Notes: generated by a model not told the origin, from the letters alone. Positions 24,208 to 33,368 are shown, counted from the first letter of the stretch. The stretch: 64,000 bases of DNA from an uncultured Bacteroidales bacterium (GCA_937907165.1 CALCUH010000072.1:1-64000), one strand, 5' to 3'. Program-made: numbers and translations.

Positions 24208-24465
24208 AATAAGTTCCTCCTTAAGTTTCAAAAAGATAAAAAAAAGAGGAGCCAACGTTAAGTCAGCTCCAATCTTACAATAAGAAGAACGGCACAGACT
24301 AGGCCTTTCTCCATTATATTTGGTTCTCGCTTTTATATGAAACCTCATAGCCCATAATCCGTCTTCGTAATACACCTTAACGGGTTTTGCACCATGGTTT
24401 TGTTCTTCAAAGAAGCGAATAACCTCATAATGTCTCGTCCTGATTACTATGTATTTTGTTTTCAT
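24208..24465 (-). CDS. Gene without its own stop, interrupted by a terminator unit
   Basis: GAGGAGG precedes ATG 24465 and MKTKYIVIRTRHYEVIRFFE. The first ~47 residues look real (to FHIKAR). Then the frame runs without a stop through a promoter-like element and a terminator hairpin and into the next gene. This suggests that a regulatory unit replaced the original 3' end. If transcription reads through, a fused protein would form. Confidence 0.45.
24235..24345 (-). ncRNA. Promoter-like element, short RNA and terminator
   Basis: TATAATGG (complement near 24312) follows AGCGAGAACC, a diverged copy of the repeated promoter element. After about 45 bases comes a 9-bp hairpin (GGAGCTGAC / GTTGGCTCC) and TCTTTTTTTT, a strong terminator. 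The predicted RNA is about 80 nt, like the 19.8-kb unit. Confidence 0.45.
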
Positions 24466-24506
24466 GGACAACACCTCCTCATCAAAGAGGTTGCAACTTT
24501 AGCGTA

Positions 24507-24887
24507 TCACAACGGAACCATGCACAACCACTTTCTGAGATCGTCCTTGAGCTGCTTTGAGTCTTTCTTCTTACCAATGGTCTGCTTGAGCTCGTTGACC
24601 TTCTTTTCGAGGTCTTTTCTCGTTATCGGATACTTTCCGATATTGTTACGACTCAGAATATTAATACATAACGACAGTGCCTCGTTCGTAATCATCTCTT
24701 TCGCGATAAGATAATTAATAGCATAGACGTGAATCGTTTTCATCGTACCCGGATTGCTTTCGAGATTAGTAGCCGTTGTTCTTGACACATCGAGCATCTC
24801 CGCGAGGTCTTCGAGTGACCATCCAGCAAACGCTCTGATGATCGGTAAGTCCTGTCTGAACTGTTCGATAACGATTTCGTCAATCAT
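24507..24887 (-). CDS. XRE-family HTH protein
   Basis: 126 residues, HTH at about 18-50 (AGWSLEDLAEMLDVSRTTAT). Paralogue of the 23380-23757 protein. The C-terminus is Lys-rich (KKVNELKQTIGKKKDSKQLK). Probable DNA-binding regulator. Confidence 0.75.
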   Translation of the reverse strand: MIDEIVIEQFRQDLPIIRAFAGWSLEDLAEMLDVSRTTATNLESNPGTMKTIHVYAINYLIAKEMITNEALSLCINILSRNNIGKYPITRKDLEKKVNELKQTIGKKKDSKQLKDDLRKWLCMVPL

Positions 24888-24907
24888 TTTACCATACCTC
24901 CTAAGTT

Positions 24908-24939
24908 TTAGAAAAGAGAAGAGCCCTTGTTAGGACTCT
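24908..24939 (-). terminator. Intrinsic terminator overlapping a stop codon
   Basis: AGAGTCC and GGGCTCT pair around a 6-base loop, then TTCTCTTTTC. The end of the helicase gene lies in the stem, so the coding region and terminator overlap. Confidence 0.75.
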
Positions 24940-26231
24940 TTCAATGCCTCTTCCGCCGAGTCCCTTCTTTCGAATCTTAATCCATAGTGCTTACCGACGA
25001 ACCGCGTCTCGTTAAACTGCTTCTTGGTTCTCAAAGCATTACGGACAGCGTTCTCGATGGAGCTGTGAGATGTAAGATGGTAGTAATACAGGTCTATGAA
25101 AGTCGTATTAAGTCTGTCAATGCGCCCTGACGCCTGTTCCATCATCTTATATGAATAGTTCTCGCTGTAGAAGACAATGGTGTCAGTCGTAACGCAATTC
25201 CATCCTTCAGCTCCGGCATTATACTGGACGAGATACACCCATCTGTCCCCAGTTGGAATCGGTTGGTGCTTGTGTCCAGACCATTCCGCGATCTCGACAC
25301 TGTCGTTTTTGCTCGTCCATCCTCCGTATCCGAGATTAAGAAGAAGCTCTCTTTCATAATCGAAATTGTAGAAGATAATCATTTTCGGATGCTTCTCGAA
25401 TAACTCAAAGACGGTTAGTTGTCTTGAATCCGTTTCGCTCACCATCCTACGAAGGCATTGACAGAACTCTCCAGGAGTCTCGATAGGTTTCTCCGCAAAC
25501 GGATTCCATCGAGTATTAAGGATTTCCCGATACCGAATCTTATCATAATCAGTAAAGATATACTCATGGTGTTGTATAGTAGAACGTTCGAAATCCATAT
25601 CCACGAGAATCCTATCGCGGAGTCTTATCAGGCGTCCTGTATCGACGTATCGATCTATTTGCGGGAAATTTGTGAATGGCTTATAAATGATATGCGCCTC
25701 TTTGAATTCCGTCCGGTTTCGATAGAATCCATTAGCTATAAACACCGGAATGTAATCACTCCATGTGTCGCCGGGAGTAGCCGACAGCAAAATCCATTTG
25801 TTTCGTTTGGCGATTCTGAGAAACGCTTTGACCCATGCTCCGCTACCGACTACCCTCTGCTCGTCAAAGATAAAGAATGCGTTTTGCACATCCTTATACT
25901 TTTTTATGTTGTTCCAGCTGTCGATTACTACCTTATGGTCGTACATTTTGGCTTCATCGTAGGGAGTGATGATAAACGGTGTCATCTCACTTTCCCACTC
26001 AAGCTTATCCCGCTTCTGCGCCGTAGTGATGACATACAAATCAAGCGGTTTCACCATGGGCTTAACGAGTTCCACCAGTTTGTCGTCTATCACTCGCATA
26101 GTTCCGCCCTGTTGCAGGTAGTAATACACGAGTGCGGTTCTCGACTTGCCTGAGCCTGTTCCGCCATGGACGATACATCCGTTTCGTATTTTATCAAGAG
26201 CCTCTACCTGATGCTTTCCAAGCTCAAGCAT
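24930..26231 (-). CDS. SF2 DNA helicase, DEAD/SNF2-like
   Basis: 433 residues. Walker A at 22-31 (HGGTGSGKSR), Walker B DEQR at 123-126 where most relatives have DEAH or DEAD, motif III SATPGD at 150-155, and motif VI QASGRIDR at 366-373. This is a compact phage SF2 helicase of the kind found beside phage primases and polymerases. It probably assists replication or recombination. Standard ribosome site; 9 bases after the preceding gene. Confidence 0.85.
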   Translation of the reverse strand: MLELGKHQVEALDKIRNGCIVHGGTGSGKSRTALVYYYLQQGGTMRVIDDKLVELVKPMVKPLDLYVITTAQKRDKLEWESEMTPFIITPYDEAKMYDHKVVIDSWNNIKKYKDVQNAFFIFDEQRVVGSGAWVKAFLRIAKRNKWILLSATPGDTWSDYIPVFIANGFYRNRTEFKEAHIIYKPFTNFPQIDRYVDTGRLIRLRDRILVDMDFERSTIQHHEYIFTDYDKIRYREILNTRWNPFAEKPIETPGEFCQCLRRMVSETDSRQLTVFELFEKHPKMIIFYNFDYERELLLNLGYGGWTSKNDSVEIAEWSGHKHQPIPTGDRWVYLVQYNAGAEGWNCVTTDTIVFYSENYSYKMMEQASGRIDRLNTTFIDLYYYHLTSHSSIENAVRNALRTKKQFNETRFVGKHYGLRFERRDSAEEALKES

Positions 26232-26240
26232 TTAATCACC

Positions 26241-26531
26241 TCAATATTCTTCGGGAAATAGGATTGTTGTCACCGATCTATCCCATTCCGTTATAATCCA
26301 AATTTTCATAGACGCCTTAACCCCATTCTGCTCATATGAAGCGAGAATGCGTTCGCCATTTTCGACTGCGTAATCGTTCGACTCCTTGTCCTCCTTACAG
26401 GAATCACCCCAGTCGCATTCCTGATACCGCCTGATTGACTTCGACACAAATGCCGCAAACACATGGTCTCTTTGCATCATTTCGACAACCGCAGCGGTAG
26501 CCACAAGTCTACCAAGTTTAAATTTCTGCAT
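26241..26531 (-). CDS. Conserved phage/plasmid protein (IITEWDRSVTT type)
   Basis: 96 residues from ATG 26531 after AAGGAGAG. CDWGDSCKEDKESNDYAVEN and KIWIITEWDRSVTTILFPEE match a family widespread in Firmicutes plasmids and phages. Its function is unknown, though it is sometimes mislabelled as a restriction subunit. Confidence 0.7.
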   Translation of the reverse strand: MQKFKLGRLVATAAVVEMMQRDHVFAAFVSKSIRRYQECDWGDSCKEDKESNDYAVENGERILASYEQNGVKASMKIWIITEWDRSVTTILFPEEY

Positions 26532-26556
26532 GGTCGACTCTCCTTTCGCGTAAAGT

Positions 26557-26850
26557 TTACTTACATTGTTCCAGAAGTTTAAGAAGCTTCTCAATCTCTC
26601 CAGTACTGTTTCCGCGCTTCTTGAGATGCCATACAAGAAGACAGACAACAATATTAAAATCAGTGATTGCTCGACACATCCACTTGTACTGACGGTACAG
26701 TCCATGTTTACAAATGCCAATTTGTCCCATCCCGCCGATATCCGTCCACGTTTTCATGATTTCAAGATTTTCAGACGAGCAATCTACAATATTATCAATG
26801 GTCTTGAAAATATTACTATCAAAATCATCGAATAATCTCTTAAATGCCAT
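26557..26850 (-). CDS. Unknown helical protein
   Basis: 97 residues (MAFKRLFDDFDSNIFKTIDN) with a short hydrophobic stretch (FNIVVCLLVWHL). GAGGAG precedes the ATG. Confidence 0.6.
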   Translation of the reverse strand: MAFKRLFDDFDSNIFKTIDNIVDCSSENLEIMKTWTDIGGMGQIGICKHGLYRQYKWMCRAITDFNIVVCLLVWHLKKRGNSTGEIEKLLKLLEQCK

Positions 26851-26889
26851 AGTTCTTTTCTCCTCTCGTGTGTGTTTAGAATGAGATAT

Positions 26890-26920
26890 CAGGCGCCAGT
26901 AACCATAGTACCAGCGCCTG
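26890..26920 (-). terminator. Hairpin, possible terminator
   Basis: An inverted repeat CAGGCGC... GGCGCCTG lies between the 26934 and 26557 genes. It lacks a clear U-run, so it may only slow transcription or protect an RNA end. Confidence 0.4.
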
Positions 26921-26933
26921 AACGAATTATATA

Positions 26934-27695
26934 TCAGTAATCAATACCGAGCTTCTCGTTGTACGCTTCGACCTCTTCAACTACCTTTTCGATTTCTTCT
27001 CTCGTCATGGTGACGTAATCCTGTTCCGCCGCTTCTTTAAGAGCTGTTGCAGTCATGGGTTCTGTTTTCGGCTCGATTCCGATTGTCTTATTGAGGAATG
27101 CCGTTGCCTTTTCGAGTTTTTCATGAATTATCCCCATAATAGAACCACCATCGACATTTATAACGGGGTTCTCTTCTTTTGGCAACCACTGTTTGATGAT
27201 ATTGTAGTAATTGCCGCTGTTACCGAGTGATTTCTTCGCGATAGCCATAGCGAGACCCTTTTCCGGATCGAAAGTGTCACCTTCACCACACTTGACTACT
27301 GTTTTGCTGCCGTCTTCCCAGTATACGATGGTGGCCGGGTCGTTATAGATGACTTTCTTAATCACAAAGATACCATACGGAACCTTTGCGTAATTGAAGC
27401 CCCTTCCGGTAACGAGAGATCCTGTCTGGATCCAGCCTCCGATATCGGTGTAAGTGTAGTAATTACCGTTGAAGAATACAGTGTCACCATCTTTGGCATT
27501 TATCACATTACCGCCGACAAAAATCGCCTGACGTCTTGGATTGCGAATAATATCGTCATCGGAAATCGTACCAAGAAATCTGAAATCAGGGAGAGGTTGC
27601 TTCACGTTACCACTCCGAGCAAGCTGAGACATGAGCTCGTGGAATGCAGTCTTCCCTCCGGAACGAGGAAGATTGATGTACAGTCTATCACTCAT
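26934..27695 (-). CDS. Conserved phage protein (DPEKGLAMAIAKKSLGN type)
   Basis: 253 residues from ATG 27695. It contains a beta-rich middle and YWEDGSKTVVKCGEGDTFDP followed by EKGLAMAIAKKSLGN, a motif widespread in Firmicutes phages and of unknown function. The C-terminus is Glu-rich. It overlaps the SSB-like gene by 8 bases, so a role in replication is possible. Confidence 0.65.
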   Translation of the reverse strand: MSDRLYINLPRSGGKTAFHELMSQLARSGNVKQPLPDFRFLGTISDDDIIRNPRRQAIFVGGNVINAKDGDTVFFNGNYYTYTDIGGWIQTGSLVTGRGFNYAKVPYGIFVIKKVIYNDPATIVYWEDGSKTVVKCGEGDTFDPEKGLAMAIAKKSLGNSGNYYNIIKQWLPKEENPVINVDGGSIMGIIHEKLEKATAFLNKTIGIEPKTEPMTATALKEAAEQDYVTMTREEIEKVVEEVEAYNEKLGIDY

Positions 27696-28209
27696 CGTCT
27701 TCATCCCTCCGGCCATGGTAACGCTTGTAACGGTCAGCATACGGGTCAGAACTGAAGTCCTGCTCTACATACATGGTGCGGATATAGAGAGTGTAGCCGT
27801 CCTTGTCCTTCTTAGGAGCTGCATTCATGACAACGCGGATGCGGTTAACACGGATCTTATCGATAGTACCGACAGTGTCCTCATCCATAGGGACAGCAAC
27901 CTCATCGGCATTCACGAGATATACATTCGGAAGATACTTGAGCTCCTCGCCATACTTGTTGCGGTAAGACAGAGTGGCTCTCACGAAGTAAGTAGGAACG
28001 AAATCGTCCGGATCATCATCCTCACGCGGAGTAGTCTCGCAAACCTCGATACCACGTGCTGCGATCTCTTTTGCCTGGTTCGGATCCGGAATAACGATGG
28101 TGCAGGTACGAGTCTTAGCGCCGAACTTACTCTTAGTCGGATCGCCGGACAGATTCGGCTGAAACATAAAGCGAGTATCCTCGATAGAAATCAGATTAAC
28201 ATTAGCCAT
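27688..28209 (-). CDS. Single-stranded DNA-binding-like protein
   Basis: 173 residues from ATG 28209 (MANVNLISIEDTRFMFQPNL). An OB-like beta region is followed by a strongly acidic tip (GRRDEDDE), a layout known from phage SSBs of the gp2.5 or DUF2815 kind. Its place just before the helicase genes in the replication block agrees. Sequence identity to a named family is not certain. Confidence 0.5.
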   Translation of the reverse strand: MANVNLISIEDTRFMFQPNLSGDPTKSKFGAKTRTCTIVIPDPNQAKEIAARGIEVCETTPREDDDPDDFVPTYFVRATLSYRNKYGEELKYLPNVYLVNADEVAVPMDEDTVGTIDKIRVNRIRVVMNAAPKKDKDGYTLYIRTMYVEQDFSSDPYADRYKRYHGRRDEDDE

Positions 28210-28249
28210 GATAAAAATTCTCCTTTTCGAATAAATAATTTTTAGTTTA

Positions 28250-28283
28250 GAAAAACCGAAGAGCACCTGTTTCCAAGTGCTCT
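28250..28283 (-). terminator. Intrinsic terminator
   Basis: GAGCACTTG and CAGGTGCTC pair around a GAAA loop and are followed by TTCGGTTTTTC. Confidence 0.8.
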
Positions 28284-28296
28284 CCAGTTGCAGGGT

Positions 28297-28695
28297 TTAC
28301 GTGAGATTGTCTCTACTCACACTGAATTGTGCCCAGACATCGGTGTCTCCATCAATTCCCGGGATGTCTTTCAAAGCTTCGATAATATCGTGTAAGTCAT
28401 CAAGTTTTGTCGGGTATTTGTCGCCCTGCGCAAAGGGAAGCATGAATTCCAATACACCTTTTTCGACAGTATCCCACTGGCTTACACCGTGCTCGATAAG
28501 CCCCTTAGGAATTTCCGGTGCAATCGGAATATTCTCCGGCGGCATATCGATGATGACATCCATGGGTACGCTCTTGGGTTTGGAAATAGCTTTCCTGATG
28601 ATTACTGCAAGTGTGACCGTACCTACAACTTTTCCTACGAACACGATCTTTGCTTTGTTCTCCTCGAGAAACTTTTTGACATCTTCTTTTGTCAT
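28297..28695 (-). CDS. Small membrane protein
   Basis: 132 residues from ATG 28695 after AAAGGAGG. One hydrophobic segment near 17-35 (KIVFVGKVVGTVTLAVII) then a Pro-rich soluble domain (PENIPIAPEIPKG). Unknown role. Confidence 0.6.
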   Translation of the reverse strand: MTKEDVKKFLEENKAKIVFVGKVVGTVTLAVIIRKAISKPKSVPMDVIIDMPPENIPIAPEIPKGLIEHGVSQWDTVEKGVLEFMLPFAQGDKYPTKLDDLHDIIEALKDIPGIDGDTDVWAQFSVSRDNLT

Positions 28696-28735
28696 GGTGA
28701 TTTCCTCCTTTCGTAAATCTTTAGGCAAACCCTTG

Positions 28736-28796
28736 CCATAATAGAACATGCAAATGTTGCGAAAAGAGGAAGAGCATCCGTTTCCAGATACTCTTC
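28736..28796 (-). promoter_or_regulatory. Terminator-promoter unit
   Basis: AGAGTATC/GATGCTCT hairpin with CCTCTTTT, followed at once by CGCAACATTTGCATG and TATTATGG. It would stop the 28815 transcript and start that of the 28297 gene. Confidence 0.65.
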
Positions 28797-28814
28797 TCGT
28801 TCACGTTGGTGTGG

Positions 28815-29111
28815 TCACTCGACTTTATCACCGAGTTCATCCTTAGCCTTCTTGACGAGCTTAACGCCTGCACCTACAGCAGTGATGGTGACCGTTGCAA
28901 TCGCCACTCCGCAGAAGAAGCTGATGTTTGCGAGATAGTCAACATAGGAATTCTTAATGACTCCCCATGTTCCTTCCTCACAAGTCATCTTTGCTAATTC
29001 TGCAAGAGCCTTATCGACGCATTCCCAGTCCTCTTTCGATTGCCTTGTGATGCATTTGTCGTAAAGCTTATGGTCAAGCAGGAATTTGTTAATCGTTGAT
29101 GCCATCTTCAT
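28815..29111 (-). CDS. Small membrane protein
   Basis: 98 residues; helical N-terminal part, one transmembrane segment near 62-85 (ISFFCGVAIATVTITAVGAG) and a charged tail. AAAGGAGG precedes the ATG. Confidence 0.6.
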   Translation of the reverse strand: MKMASTINKFLLDHKLYDKCITRQSKEDWECVDKALAELAKMTCEEGTWGVIKNSYVDYLANISFFCGVAIATVTITAVGAGVKLVKKAKDELGDKVE

Positions 29112-29127
29112 GGACTACACCTCCTTT

Positions 29128-29156
29128 CCACTACAGACGCTGTAAGTTTCGCGTCA
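29128..29156 (-). promoter_or_regulatory. Diverged promoter element
   Basis: GACGCGAAACTTACAGCG followed by TGTAGTGG keeps the CGCGAAA-TTACA block, but has a degraded -10. It overlaps the end of the replicase gene. Confidence 0.45.
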
Positions 29157-32100
29157 GAACGGAAGAACGTTCGAGACGTCGAATTGCTTAGCGCAGACCG
29201 GTTCCCACCATGGCGCCTGTGCTTGAGTGAAGTGTTCGCATTCCCAACAGGATTTGTGTGTAGGGTGTTTGCATGGGGTTACATTAAAGAAGTCTTCATC
29301 GGTGGGTTCGTCTTTCATAACCGGAGGCTCGTATCTCGGAACGGTATCCATATCGACGAACATCTCGAAATCGCCGTACTCTGAAATGGTTTCCCGAGCT
29401 TTGTCAACCATCTTCTCATAATAACTCCGGTCGATGTCAGCTTCTTTCCCGAGAGTTTTTACCTGTTCAGATTCGAGCCATAGGAAACCTTTGGACCCAG
29501 TAGCTGCTGAATACTTAACATTGCCGTCCTTGTCTTTGCCCTCTCTGAGAAGCTCTTTTCCGCCACATCCGGGTTTGATAGGGCAGAATTGACCGACTCT
29601 TCCGATGAATTCTGGTTCTTTACCATCCTCTCTCAAGTGAAGAGATGACGTGACGCTCATCGTTTCACACATATCCTCAAATTCGATTGGCTCATGGGTG
29701 AACAACGTTTTAAATACATACGGCACCGCAAATTGAGTGCCAGTAGCAGTCCATTCTCCGCCATGTTTTTTATTGTCGCCAGGCGCATAACCATAGAGCT
29801 TCTCGCAATCTTCAGGTTTTGCATATCGAGCAATGTAGACAGCGTCATTAACGAGACACATACGCTCGTAAGTGGCCTCGTGCTCGAATGTATAACCATA
29901 CTTCTTACCGAACTCCATAACGAAGTTGATAATCTTGTTATCCGCATTCGGAATCTTGATCGAGTCAGTTTTTATATGCGCCACCGTGTAACCAAGCTTC
30001 TTGACTTCCTGCTCGAGATTCATCATGAACAGTGCGCCACGCTTAGCGACGATGTTGTCGATGTTACGAGGATCTTTGAATGGGTTATCGAACTTAGCTG
30101 CGGTCAGACCATAAACCGAGTTGATAGCTGTCTTGAGCGCATTTGCGAGTTGTTTTGAGGTGATCTTACCATCCTCGACCCACTTGATGTATTTAGTCAG
30201 CTTTCCACCAAGAATGTTATTGATCTCCGACCATGCTTCATGCTTGATTGAGACACGTCCGTCCACGATCTCTTTGAACCGTTTAGTGAATTCCGGACCG
30301 AACAGACACTCTGCGATTGTCGAATGGGGATGCATAGACGCGACGTCTAGCAAGGCGTCCCAGAAATGCATTCCGGGTTCAGCGTAGACTCGACCGCCTT
30401 CACCGACCTCTTCTCCGAGGTATGTTGATTTACCATACTCGAACTTGTAGCCCGGGAAGTAAGGAAGAATTGAACCGGTGTTCTTTTCCCACCAATCCAT
30501 CATTTCTGGACACGCATCATTGAGGAAATCGCGTACTGCTGCCGGAAGTTCTTTTACTGGTTCCGCAAGATTTCGATAGCAGAACTGGCTCTGCGGTTTC
30601 TTATTATTTCCGAAAATAATCTTGGTTGTCAACTGGTTTGTCGTATCGTTAACCGTCAGGTCGGCGATGTCAGCCAGAATCTGTCGCGCTACCCAGTCTG
30701 CTTCAAGATACCAGAACGCGGCCTCGGTCGAGATTACGTCGTTGTCACAATACTCTGCTACTTTAGGCCATAACTCCTCCGGAACAGGTTCGTCCCATGG
30801 TAAACCGAGTTCTTGGTGATGTACACCCATCTTTATCTCGAGTTTCTTAAGGGACATCTTATTTCCGGCAGATGCAAAATCGTAGATATCGGTATATGAC
30901 AGGTTATACGCCTCTCCGAAGAACCCCTTGCCTTGGTTAATGATATTCTGTGACAACTTATAGAGCTGCATGTTATCATATCCGATAAGACGACCATAAA
31001 GCATATGATTATCATATCTTCGAACGTTAAATCCGATGAGACGATTCTGTAATAAGCTCTCGATCTCTTGAGGCGTCGGATTGATAAGCCTTGTAACGGG
31101 CTTCAATCGAGACTCATAGATTGCTTTGATTATGTCTTCGAATGAATTGCTGTCCGGCTCAATGTATTTCCAGTTGACAAGAAAGAGGTTTTGAAACACC
31201 TCGACATCATAGAATACAATTGGAGCCTCTGCCAATTCATGATTTTCGGATGGTTCATCAGACTTGAATTTCATCTGAGAAACCATCTTTATGCATCTAT
31301 CGGCCTGATTGGTTGAGTTAGCAGCAAAAGCAATGACCGCTCCATACAAATCAGAGACGTCATAATTCGCTCCGCTATCATACATATCGTTAAGCGCTTT
31401 AAGAATCATGCTGACACTCGAAGTTGTGTCGCCATGGATCTGTTTTGCAAGTGCTTTCTTGATTGTCGTTCTCAACCCTTTTTCAGACTGAAGGCTAGTC
31501 AGATTTACCATTGATTTGACCTTTTCTCCTTTCAAAGTCTTCAAAGGTAATCCAGAACTGATGGTCGCTACAGGTATATCGTTGCATTTTGTTAGGAGAC
31601 GCCTTAAAGATGAATTCCCCGTGAACACCTTGATCTCGATATGATCGTCATAAAGTCTCTCAAGTTTACTAGCATCGCCTGAATAAATATAGTGCAGATG
31701 GATACCTGCCCCGCTCTTACTCAACTCAGCATATGTCTGAGGCCATTTTGACGATGCTTCCAGATTCTTCTCGAATGACTTGTTACCATTCTCGTCCGGG
31801 ATATCAAAGTCTATGACAATGTGATTCTCCGGAACCTTAACATAGTGGAGTTCCATGGTGTCAATATCTTTAAGTGTCTTGTTCACTTTCTCCCACTTAT
31901 ATTTAGGTGTTCCTTCGTTATTGGCATACTGTGCCGGACAGTTAGCAAGCATTACATCAAGAAGCGAATCCTGTGCGATCATGTTAATCCACGAATTGAC
32001 AGTTACAGTCTCTTCCTCCGGATCGTCCACGTCGCTGAATCGATCGTGTCTCAGTCGCCGGTATACACTTCGGATACGTTCACCGCTTGATGGATTATAA

Positions 32101-33347
32101 CTTCGTTCGGAATACTCGTACCAATAGTTCATCAGCTCTTCTTTGAATGTACGCAACGAGCACGGATATTGGACTTTAGCGTCCTCGACCCAATTCTTAT
32201 ACATCTCCCAAGCAGCTTTAAGAGTTGTCATGTCCTGCTTAGCAAACGTATCGAACGCGAATACCATGAAGTTGTAGAAATCGTTCGACGCAGACATCAT
32301 TCGTACAGGGACATAGGAATCATAGGCTTCAGGATTAGCCTCGTAAACCTCTTTGCAATGCCATGCGATCGCTCCGAGTTCGAACTTTATAAGCTTCATC
32401 AGACGGTTATATTCCTTAACCGGAAGCTTAATGCCCGTTGGCGACACGTCTATAAGTCTTCTCAAGATACCAGAACGCGAGTCCGAGATCCTTACAGGCT
32501 TATTCGTACCCATCAACAAGAAGGTTCTGAATGCCGTTGAGTACATTTTGCCGTATTTCGTGTTGACAGGCATATCTTCATGGGCGACAAGTGAATTGAT
32601 TCGAGTGTTATCCTCGATTCGGCTCAAATCACCATCGTGTTGGATACCAACAAGCGGATTATCCTTAAGTGGTTCCAGAGCGAACTGACTGTTTGCGGAA
32701 CCAAGGGCCTTCGAGTCAAAAGACGCAGTATAACCTTTGAATAGTTGGGCTATGATATTCAATATGGTTGATTTACCTGTACCTGGCGAACCATAAAACA
32801 CAAGGAATTTCTGGATATACTTACTGTCGCCATTAACTATTGAACCGATAGCCCATTCGATCTTCTTGCGTTCCTCGGGATCGTATAACGTAGAGATGAT
32901 CTTATCCCATGCATCACATGGTCCTTTCTCAAGCGGATACTCAAGACGTTTAGATGCGTAACTGTCCCTCTTAAGTTCTGTGTTCGAGAAGCATAATTCA
33001 TCGTCAAGCAGATGAAAGTTATCGCGGCATTGCTTTTGACAATACTTATGCCATCGGTCAATTGATCCCGAATCGCTTAGCCGCATATACGCTCCGACCA
33101 CTCGTTCTTCTGGATTCTCTCGCTTAACTTTCTCGACTACGCTTCTGACCTCGGCATCAATCAAGGAGATTAATGTATCCTCTTCTGTTGACCACAATCC
33201 TGAATCTTCATTAAAGACGGCGTAGAAGTCCCCTCCTCGAATCATCAAATCGTTAGATTTCATAATGAGAAACTCGGGTCGGACCTCTATCACCGCCTTG
33301 CCGTCTTTCTTGGTGCTGCGTGTAGCAACCTGTAAGAAATCTAGCAT
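29154..33347 (-). CDS. SF3 helicase - AEP primase - family B DNA polymerase fusion
   Basis: 1397 residues with three replication activities in one chain. An SF3/D5-type helicase at about 140-360 has Walker A GSPGTGKST (186-194), HDGD (237-240), GTNKP (280-284) and GILRRL (293-298). An AEP-type primase at about 505-605 has VIDFD (Asp513, Asp515), SGAGIH (His550) and IEIK (Glu571). A family B polymerase follows from about 705: exonuclease motifs FYDVEV (714-716), FNVRRYD (774-779) and YCDND (866-870), then motif A DVASMHP (1001), motif B KTAINSVYG (1072-1080) and motif C KTDS (1126-1129). A Cys/His-rich tail (1359-1385) may bind zinc. Motif C lacks the first Asp of YGDTDS. AAGGAGG precedes the ATG. 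It is the likely replicase. Confidence 0.85.
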   Translation of the reverse strand: MLDFLQVATRSTKKDGKAVIEVRPEFLIMKSNDLMIRGGDFYAVFNEDSGLWSTEEDTLISLIDAEVRSVVEKVKRENPEERVVGAYMRLSDSGSIDRWHKYCQKQCRDNFHLLDDELCFSNTELKRDSYASKRLEYPLEKGPCDAWDKIISTLYDPEERKKIEWAIGSIVNGDSKYIQKFLVFYGSPGTGKSTILNIIAQLFKGYTASFDSKALGSANSQFALEPLKDNPLVGIQHDGDLSRIEDNTRINSLVAHEDMPVNTKYGKMYSTAFRTFLLMGTNKPVRISDSRSGILRRLIDVSPTGIKLPVKEYNRLMKLIKFELGAIAWHCKEVYEANPEAYDSYVPVRMMSASNDFYNFMVFAFDTFAKQDMTTLKAAWEMYKNWVEDAKVQYPCSLRTFKEELMNYWYEYSERSYNPSSGERIRSVYRRLRHDRFSDVDDPEEETVTVNSWINMIAQDSLLDVMLANCPAQYANNEGTPKYKWEKVNKTLKDIDTMELHYVKVPENHIVIDFDIPDENGNKSFEKNLEASSKWPQTYAELSKSGAGIHLHYIYSGDASKLERLYDDHIEIKVFTGNSSLRRLLTKCNDIPVATISSGLPLKTLKGEKVKSMVNLTSLQSEKGLRTTIKKALAKQIHGDTTSSVSMILKALNDMYDSGANYDVSDLYGAVIAFAANSTNQADRCIKMVSQMKFKSDEPSENHELAEAPIVFYDVEVFQNLFLVNWKYIEPDSNSFEDIIKAIYESRLKPVTRLINPTPQEIESLLQNRLIGFNVRRYDNHMLYGRLIGYDNMQLYKLSQNIINQGKGFFGEAYNLSYTDIYDFASAGNKMSLKKLEIKMGVHHQELGLPWDEPVPEELWPKVAEYCDNDVISTEAAFWYLEADWVARQILADIADLTVNDTTNQLTTKIIFGNNKKPQSQFCYRNLAEPVKELPAAVRDFLNDACPEMMDWWEKNTGSILPYFPGYKFEYGKSTYLGEEVGEGGRVYAEPGMHFWDALLDVASMHPHSTIAECLFGPEFTKRFKEIVDGRVSIKHEAWSEINNILGGKLTKYIKWVEDGKITSKQLANALKTAINSVYGLTAAKFDNPFKDPRNIDNIVAKRGALFMMNLEQEVKKLGYTVAHIKTDSIKIPNADNKIINFVMEFGKKYGYTFEHEATYERMCLVNDAVYIARYAKPEDCEKLYGYAPGDNKKHGGEWTATGTQFAVPYVFKTLFTHEPIEFEDMCETMSVTSSLHLREDGKEPEFIGRVGQFCPIKPGCGGKELLREGKDKDGNVKYSAATGSKGFLWLESEQVKTLGKEADIDRSYYEKMVDKARETISEYGDFEMFVDMDTVPRYEPPVMKDEPTDEDFFNVTPCKHPTHKSCWECEHFTQAQAPWWEPVCAKQFDVSNVLPF

Positions 33348-33368
33348 TTACGCAGCCTCCTTCGTTTA

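Noticed and set aside
26241..26531. A restriction-modification subunit
   Set aside because: Family members are sometimes named that way, but there is no methyltransferase or endonuclease motif.
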